Positions 7,436-10,800 of a DNA stretch of 10,800 bases are shown here, piece by piece. Origin of the DNA: Trichomonas tenax (Eukaryota; Parabasalia; Trichomonadida; Trichomonadidae). The notes below the pieces were generated by a model that worked only from the letters and a program-made list of their open reading frames with translations, made no database searches and was not told where the DNA came from. The position numbers were made by a program, and so were the translations under genes. The stretch is taken from positions 1 to 10,800 of the forward strand of contig JALKBU010001464.1 in NCBI GenBank assembly GCA_023091735.1, given 5' to 3'. Within the stretch, counting starts at the first letter, position 1, and each line of letters starts with the position of its first letter.

Positions 7436-7469
7436 AAAATAAATTTATTTTTAATTGATATAAAAGATG
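7436..7469 (+). promoter_or_regulatory. Probable promoter block
   Basis: AAATAAATTTATTTTTAATTGATATAAAAG directly precedes the ATG (positions 7436-7466). It shares the AAATAAATTT and T-run parts with the other blocks but has a divergent start-proximal half (AATTGATA in place of ATCACTTA). The call is by analogy. Confidence 0.45.
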
Positions 7470-7831
7470 ACAATATCAAGTAAAATACTATTGAACGGTT
7501 TGAAGAAAGAATTACCAAAGGTTAAAATCATTGAACCATTTCAGCCGGAAATTATAGAATGTGAAAATAAAGAGGATTTCGCCGAATTATTAAAAGCTGA
7601 TGAAGAGAAATACAAGGATTTCACGACTCAGAAATTAAATAGAATTTTCATGCGCCAGTGTATAAAGTCACGAAATGTAAAGGAGAGATATGCCTTCGTT
7701 CAACTAAAAATTGTGAGAAAATTGACGATAAAGCAGAAATTAAGGAAGAAATAAAGAACATTAAAGCAGCATTTAATGAACTCAGTGATCAGTTTGAATA
7801 TATCAAATCATTACTTACACAAAAGGAATAA
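7467..7831 (+). pseudogene. ~120-codon charged protein with one frameshift, unknown
   Basis: The first frame gives MTISSKILLNGLKKELPKVK, then EPFQPEIIECENKEDF and RIFMRQCIKSRNVKERYAF. Around 7690-7715 the frame changes. The first frame ends at 7754 with a low-complexity Lys-rich tail, while the second frame gives CEKIDDKAEIKEEIKNIKAA and a coiled-coil-like end (LSDQFEYIKSLLTQKE) with TAA at 7829-7831. The second frame looks like the genuine C-terminus, because it stops just before the ATPase promoter block and its TAA overlaps TAAA. I recognise no family. It lies directly upstream of the packaging ATPase, and the helical C-terminus suggests oligomerisation. Confidence 0.5.
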
Positions 7832-7853
7832 AAAGTTTATTTTTATATAAATG
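7830..7853 (+). promoter_or_regulatory. Probable promoter block of the ATPase
   Basis: AAAAAGTTTATTTTTATATAA leads straight into ATGACGG. The TTTATTTTTAT core matches the other blocks. The TCACTTA initiator-like part is absent, so the strength of the call is lower. Confidence 0.45.
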
Positions 7854-8699
7854 ACGGATAAAATACATCAAAGCTACGCAATGAGTCTTAAGGCAGAATT
7901 ACGTCGTGATGTCATGAATGAATTTAGGATGTATGATAATATCGACAATGTACAGCATCCGATTCATCCTGAATTATACATAATGTACAATTCATTGAAT
8001 ATATTTCTTGGTCAAAGAGGAAATGGGAAAACATTTAATGGTTTCAATACAGCAGCTCTTATATCACGAATTAAGTCAAAATTTCACCTCTTCGTGTTCA
8101 TATCTAATAATCCAAACGATGAAACATTTAGAAAATTTTCATCATTAATTACCATCCCTTCTGTTCTCATTTCATACGAAGAAAGCGAGCATTTCATTAC
8201 TGAATTAATCGATCATAAACAAGCGTATGATGAAATAAAATATAAACATATAGAGCGAAGGATAACGGATGAATGCAAAGAGGACATACTGCAGCAGTTA
8301 CGGATAAATGACTTTCACGCTCATTCATTACATACATTGATTTTATACGATGACGTGCTGGAAGTGTTTAAGAAACCGACGGCAAAAGAATTTAGGTACT
8401 TACTGGAAAATAGACACCACAAAATTATGTATATATTAAACATACAGGACTGTAAGGGATTAAGTACAGAATTGAAGGCAAATATTGATTCTGTATGGTT
8501 ATTTGGAGGATATCCTCGAAATCGTTTCAAATACATCTTTAATCAGTTATCTTGTCCCATCGATAAGGAAACACTTTATTCTTATTATTCTAACCTCTCA
8601 AAGCGTGAAGCACTTATTTTCAGCAATACTTCACAGGGATTTATTGCAAAACATTTACATGGTGACGGAGAGACAAATGAAATATTTAATAATACATAA
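7851..8699 (+). CDS. A32-like (FtsK/HerA-type) genome-packaging ATPase
   Basis: Intact 282-aa ORF, the only core element gene without a visible lesion. The Walker A P-loop GQRGNGKT is at residues 54-61, after a beta strand (LNIFL). A second strand, FHLFVFISNN, lies near 78-87. Walker B is LILYDDV at 163-169 with the acidic pair Asp167-Asp168. A sensor-like segment KIMYILNIQD (191-200) is followed by KANIDSVWLFGG (209-220). This is the order seen in poxvirus A32-like ATPases of Mavericks, virophages and NCLDVs, which pump DNA into preformed capsids. The C-terminal ~60 residues are less conserved. The ATG follows the promoter-like block with no gap, and the stop overlaps TAAA (8697-8700). The length is typical for the family, and the catalytic residues are present. 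Confidence 0.85.
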   Translation: MTDKIHQSYAMSLKAELRRDVMNEFRMYDNIDNVQHPIHPELYIMYNSLNIFLGQRGNGKTFNGFNTAALISRIKSKFHLFVFISNNPNDETFRKFSSLITIPSVLISYEESEHFITELIDHKQAYDEIKYKHIERRITDECKEDILQQLRINDFHAHSLHTLILYDDVLEVFKKPTAKEFRYLLENRHHKIMYILNIQDCKGLSTELKANIDSVWLFGGYPRNRFKYIFNQLSCPIDKETLYSYYSNLSKREALIFSNTSQGFIAKHLHGDGETNEIFNNT

Positions 8700-8702
8700 A
8701 TT

Positions 8703-8868
8703 ATGCTGAATAGTATAGGGTGTCCGGAGGTGCGTGAGTATCTCAAGGCACGAATATGATAGAAACCTGCAACTAACACCCACATATAGAGCTAATGATG
8801 CACTTAAACATATAGTAATATCCAGCCCTGAATCATATTCTAATATCATGTTCGACCCTCTTTTGTAA
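8703..8868 (+). pseudogene. Small broken gene after the ATPase, ~55 codons
   Basis: The ATG at 8703-8705 gives MLNSIGCPEVREYLKARI and then stops at two adjacent stop codons. A second frame, opening around 8737, gives SISRHEYDRNLQLTPTYRAN and DALKHIVISSPESYSNIMF, ending with TAA at 8866-8868. The second peptide has normal composition and looks coding, so a frameshift near 8735-8745 is likely. It starts 3 nt after the ATPase stop. Its 3' end abuts the mariner-like insertion, so the original gene may have been longer and cut by it. No family is recognised. Confidence 0.42.
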
Positions 8869-8920
8869 AAATTACCCCCAATTTTTTGACGTTAAGGTCG
8901 GTTTATTTTTCATTTTTTTA

Positions 8921-9677
8921 ATGGAATTCAAATTGATTGTTTATTATCTCTACGCCAAGAACCTAACAAAGAACGAAATTATGGAAGAACTGAAACAGTT
9001 CTTCCCCGACAGTTGTCCTAGCTACTCTACAGTGTGCAGGATCCTCCAAAGAAAAAGATTGCAAATTGAAAGTCCGCCCGGAGCAAAATCTGACAAAATC
9101 AGTCCGTCTCAATTAATCATTAGGGCTATTCTCAAAGCACTGGAAAAACAGCCATTTGCATCAGTGCATGAGTTGGCCAAGCTCACAAAAATTCCAAAGA
9201 GCACGATTTATGATTACCTTACGGGTATAATGCAGATGAAAAACAAGCATTTAACATGGGTGCCACACGAGTTAGACCCTGAAATGAAAAAAAAATTGGG
9301 TTGAACTTGCAGCTGAACTTCACAATGAGCTGAGTGCAAACCTGAAACACAAGCGACACATAACTATAACCCTTGATGAGTTCTGGTTTTATTTCGAGTA
9401 CAGTTATGATAGCATCTGGGTACAGGAGAATGAAAAACCGCTAACAAGGCCAAAGAAGATGATTTCGTCAAAAAAGTGCATGCTGACAATTGTATGGACA
9501 CGGAATAAAATCCTCTTGATAGATCCTCTTCCAAAGGGTGTCAAGTTCTGCAGCACATACTTTATTAACAATATATTACAACGGATCGTTCATATGTACA
9601 AGTCGGAGAGCAGGAGTTGTCAAACAATCATCCATCTCCATATGGACAATGCCAGACCCCATACAGTTAGTAATTAG
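8921..9677 (+). pseudogene. Mariner-family (Tc1/mariner) transposase, frameshifted and 3'-truncated
   Basis: The N-terminus carries two helix-turn-helix-like segments (NEIMEELKQFFPDSCPSYST; ASVHELAKLTKIPKSTIYDY), followed by the linker WVPHELDPEMKK that is typical of mariner transposases. The catalytic core shows Asp1 in TLDEFWF (9375-9377) and Asp2 in HMDNARPHT (9645-9647), 90 codons apart. The expected third Asp region (PPYSPDL-type) is absent because the ORF ends in TAG at 9675-9677 within hairpin H2. The frame changes at a nine-A run (9287-9295), a typical slippage site. It would catalyse cut-and-paste transposition at TA sites, but this copy cannot. Clear terminal inverted repeats were not found. 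It probably inserted after the ATPase operon decayed or helped break it. Trichomonads are rich in mariner elements. Confidence 0.82.
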
Positions 9678-9737
9678 ATGTTCACATCCCTCGTAGCTTC
9701 GCCACGAGTTCTGCGAACATCTTTTTATATAATTACT
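9669..9737. repeat. GC-rich hairpin H2 with extended AT arms
   Basis: The core runs from ATGTTC (9678-9683) to GAACAT (9715-9720), 43 bp. It has an inner stem CTCGT (9690-9694) / ACGAG (9704-9708) and a 9-base loop. The outer arms extend: AGTAATTAGATGTTC (9669-9683) pairs with GAACATCT plus AATTACT (9715-9722 and 9731-9737) once an 8-base insertion is skipped. It lies exactly where the mariner transposase is truncated. Confidence 0.75.
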
Positions 9738-9902
9738 GAAATCACAAATTATAAAAAAACAATATTTATTAATGATATACATTTTCACAACAGAGTTAGT
9801 TTTACAAATTAGGGTCCCCCATATAGAGAATAAATTTTTGAATTGCTTACAAAATTAACGTTAAAATTGATTTTGAAACTAATGACTTTATAAAATCTAC
9901 TA

Positions 9903-9938
9903 TACCAGGTAACTAGATTACCAGGTAATACCAGATAA
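9903..9938. repeat. Three short TACCAGGTAA-type repeats
   Basis: TACCAGGTAA at 9903-9912, again at 9919-9928, and TACCAGATAA at 9929-9938. Each exact copy contains the near-palindrome TACCAGGTA, and GGTAA/TTACC forms an inverted pair around CTAGA. This could be a protein-binding array or simple decay. The function is unknown. Confidence 0.7.
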
Positions 9939-9983
9939 GAAAAAAATTAGGACAAGGATTTTTTACAAACGCTAAAAACTACT

Positions 9984-10195
9984 AAAAATAATTTTAGTGG
10001 AAAATGTTTAAATTTGATGTTTTACGTTACTTTATAAGTCAAGATTAGGATTTATAAGGTAAGCAATTTGAAAAATAATTTTAGTGGTTATGAGAGAAAA
10101 TTTATGACAAACTAACTAACTAAGAAAAGAAAGCGAAAGGATTTGGGGGTAAGGAAATTTTGAAAAATAATTTTAGTGGTTATGAGAGAAATTTA
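9984..10195. repeat. Spaced direct repeat, core AAAAATAATTTTAGTGG, three copies
   Basis: The core lies at 9984-10000, 10071-10087 and 10163-10179. The last two copies extend to a shared ~33-base unit (10067-10099 and 10159-10191) that includes AGTGGTTATGAGAGAAA. The spacings are 87 and 92 bp, consistent with degenerate ~90-bp tandem units. The repeats lie just 3' of the tail-collar-like ORF. Confidence 0.8.
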
Positions 10196-10202
10196 TTCAG
10201 TT

Positions 10203-10571
10203 TTAATAAACCCTATACCACGCATAAACAGTAATGTATGGAGGCATGTAATCAGTACCTGAACCAGTGTCGGCAGTGTTTCCGTAAACTGAATGAATGT
10301 GACTTCCTTCATGATCAATGATTAAACCAGTGTTGTATTCTCTGGGATCTGATGAAATATCATAACGCGAAATTGTTTCTTTTCCTCCGCTACCACATCC
10401 GTAATAACCTCTATTACTTATTAAATGAGTATGAGCTCCTGCCATTGATGTTGAATCTGAAAAGTAGTGATTGTGTGAAGGTAAGTTATTTACTGAAATC
10501 TTTTTACTTCCTCCTGTTTCTCTTGATGAATTAGCGCAATATAAGAAACGATCAACTATACACACACACAA
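10203..10571 (-). CDS. Phage tail-collar-like protein, C-terminal part; probably partial
   Basis: The peptide contains DRFLYCANSSRETGGSKKI, then NNLPSHNHYF, AGAHTHL, EGSHIHSVYGNT and DYMPPYITVYAWYRVY. The pattern GGS...NLPSHNH...H(T/I)H...MPPY-x6-W is characteristic of the tail-collar (microcystin-dependent/short tail fibre) fold of phage fibre tips, where the HxH motifs bind metal at the trimer axis. Such proteins bind receptors on cell surfaces. No ATG opens the ORF: the first usable codon is a TTG at 10569-10571, beside a CA microsatellite (10560-10571) and hairpin H3. The frame stays open upstream through H3 but soon meets a stop. The 5' part is therefore lost or rearranged. The stop overlaps TAAA. 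A eukaryotic element carrying this fold is uncommon and suggests transfer from a phage-like source. Confidence 0.68.
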   Translation of the reverse strand: MCVCIVDRFLYCANSSRETGGSKKISVNNLPSHNHYFSDSTSMAGAHTHLISNRGYYGCGSGGKETISRYDISSDPREYNTGLIIDHEGSHIHSVYGNTADTGSGTDYMPPYITVYAWYRVY

Positions 10572-10612
10572 ATGGGGCAGCTCAGCGAGCCCTTGGCTCG
10601 CCTTGTGCCCAT
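10572..10612. repeat. GC-rich hairpin H3
   Basis: The core GCGAGCC CTT GGCTCGC (10585-10601) is a perfect 7-bp stem with a 3-base loop. Outside it, ATGGGGCA and TGCCCAT (10572-10579 and 10606-10612) pair imperfectly across an internal loop. The element runs from ATG to CAT, 41 bp, and is GC-rich within AT-rich DNA. It begins AATGGGGCAGCT, close to AATGGGGCTGCT in H1, and it marks the 5' edge of the tail-collar ORF. Confidence 0.72.
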
Positions 10613-10703
10613 AAATGAAGAAATTTAATGATTTCGTGAAGTTTCCACGTTAATATTTAAAGATTTCGGCATGTTTTATCATTTGTGGATTAAGTTTAAT
10701 TTT

Positions 10704-10737
10704 AAAAATATTTATTTTTTTAATTATAAAGTAAATG
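10704..10737 (+). promoter_or_regulatory. Probable promoter block before the last gene
   Basis: The region ends TTTTTTTAATTATAAAGTAA directly before ATG at 10735. It shares the AAATATTTATTT and T-run part of the other start-proximal blocks, but the TCACTTA part is degenerate. It suggests that the last gene belongs to the same kind of element. Confidence 0.4.
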
Positions 10738-10800
10738 GAAGTAGAAGGAACGTATTGTGGATTCAAGAAATCGTATTTAACGGATTTGCCGCAAACAGCG
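10735..10800 (+). CDS. Start of a gene cut by the window edge
   Basis: The ATG is followed by 21 open codons: MEVEGTYCGFKK, then SYLTDLPQTA, to the window end. The start is chosen because it directly follows an AT-rich block like those of other genes here. The fragment is too short to assign a family. It is separated from the divergent tail-collar ORF by hairpin H3 and about 120 bp. Confidence 0.45.
   Translation, partial: MEVEGTYCGFKKSYLTDLPQTA

Larger units (their letters stand above)
9738..10202. other. Gene-free AT-rich spacer with short repeats
   Basis: No frame here gives a convincing protein. The region holds the TACCAGGTAA repeats (9903-9938) and three copies of AAAAATAATTTTAGTGG (listed separately). 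It may contain the 3' flank of the mariner insertion: on the minus strand TTTTGTAAGCAATT (near 9840-9855) is similar to TTTTGTAAAAATT at 8861-8873 on the plus strand. This could be a degraded inverted repeat pair, but the match is weak. Confidence 0.4.

Noticed and set aside
8321..8849. Overlapping ORFs on both strands within and after the ATPase (8321-8536, 8485-8709, 8585-8785, 8655-8849)
   Set aside because: They are shadows of the ATPase frame and of the small broken gene after it, with no motif or promoter block.
1049..8868. Stop-codon reassignment (alternative genetic code) to explain internal stops
   Set aside because: TAA, TAG and TGA all occur internally and also end normal ORFs, and frameshifts accompany them. 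Decay explains it better.
9576..9788. Minus-strand 70-aa ORF
   Set aside because: It is antisense to the mariner core and runs through hairpin H2.
8861..9855. Terminal inverted repeats of the mariner copy
   Set aside because: TTTTGTAAAAATT and TTTTGTAAGCAATT are similar but short, AT-rich and not flanked by clear TA duplications, so I do not call them.
9984..10195. CRISPR array
   Set aside because: There are only three AT-rich copies with long, repeat-sharing spacers, no cas-like genes and a eukaryotic context.
10352..10534. Plus-strand 60-aa ORF
   Set aside because: It is a shadow of the tail-collar frame, with a low-complexity Leu/Tyr-rich peptide.
1..10800. tRNA or rRNA genes
   Set aside because: I saw no cloverleaf-like or rRNA-like segment. 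The strong hairpins lack tRNA arms.

Overview
The window looks like a decayed, virus-like self-synthesising transposon of the Maverick/Polinton class in the AT-rich genome of a trichomonad protist (Trichomonas-like). Seen in the sequence: a protein-primed family B DNA polymerase with its Exo and Pol motifs, an A32-type packaging ATPase, a retrovirus-like integrase tail, many small tightly packed genes, a mariner-family transposase, and start-proximal motifs of the form TATCACTTATTAAATG that resemble the trichomonad initiator (TCAYTW...) next to the ATG. Several stop codons also overlap TAAA, the trichomonad polyadenylation word. The host assignment is inference.

Layout. 1-961 (minus): remains of an integrase gene, broken by a GC-rich hairpin at 346-395. 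1049-3517 (plus): DNA polymerase pseudogene with three in-frame stops and about four frameshifts, one of them inside the catalytic YxDTDS-type motif. 3521-6103 (minus): a block of small genes that meets the polymerase tail to tail 3 nt apart. It holds a decayed ~110-aa gene, intact 68-, 111- and 74-aa ORFs, a frameshifted ~70-aa gene and a broken ~390-codon coiled-coil gene. 6101-6143: divergent promoter region. 6141-8868 (plus): a coiled-coil gene split by TAA, an 89-aa amphipathic protein, a frameshifted ~120-aa gene, the intact ATPase and a broken small gene. An HNH endonuclease ORF lies antisense among them (6865-7326). 8921-9677: mariner-like transposase fragment ending in a hairpin. 9738-10202: non-coding, with repeats. 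10203-10571 (minus): phage tail-collar-like fragment, with a hairpin at its 5' side. 10735-10800: start of a further gene that leaves the window.

How the genes fit together: integrase (insertion), protein-primed polymerase (copying) and A32-like ATPase (genome packaging) are the core Maverick/Polinton set. The small genes probably encode virion or accessory proteins, but I recognise neither a double-jelly-roll capsid protein nor an adenovirus-type protease. The density of stops and frameshifts says this copy no longer works as a unit, although the ATPase and several small ORFs are still open.

The least explained features are three ~40-bp GC-rich hairpins, each running from ATG to CAT and each at the broken edge of a gene, a tail-collar domain in a eukaryotic element, and the near-identical promoter sequences.
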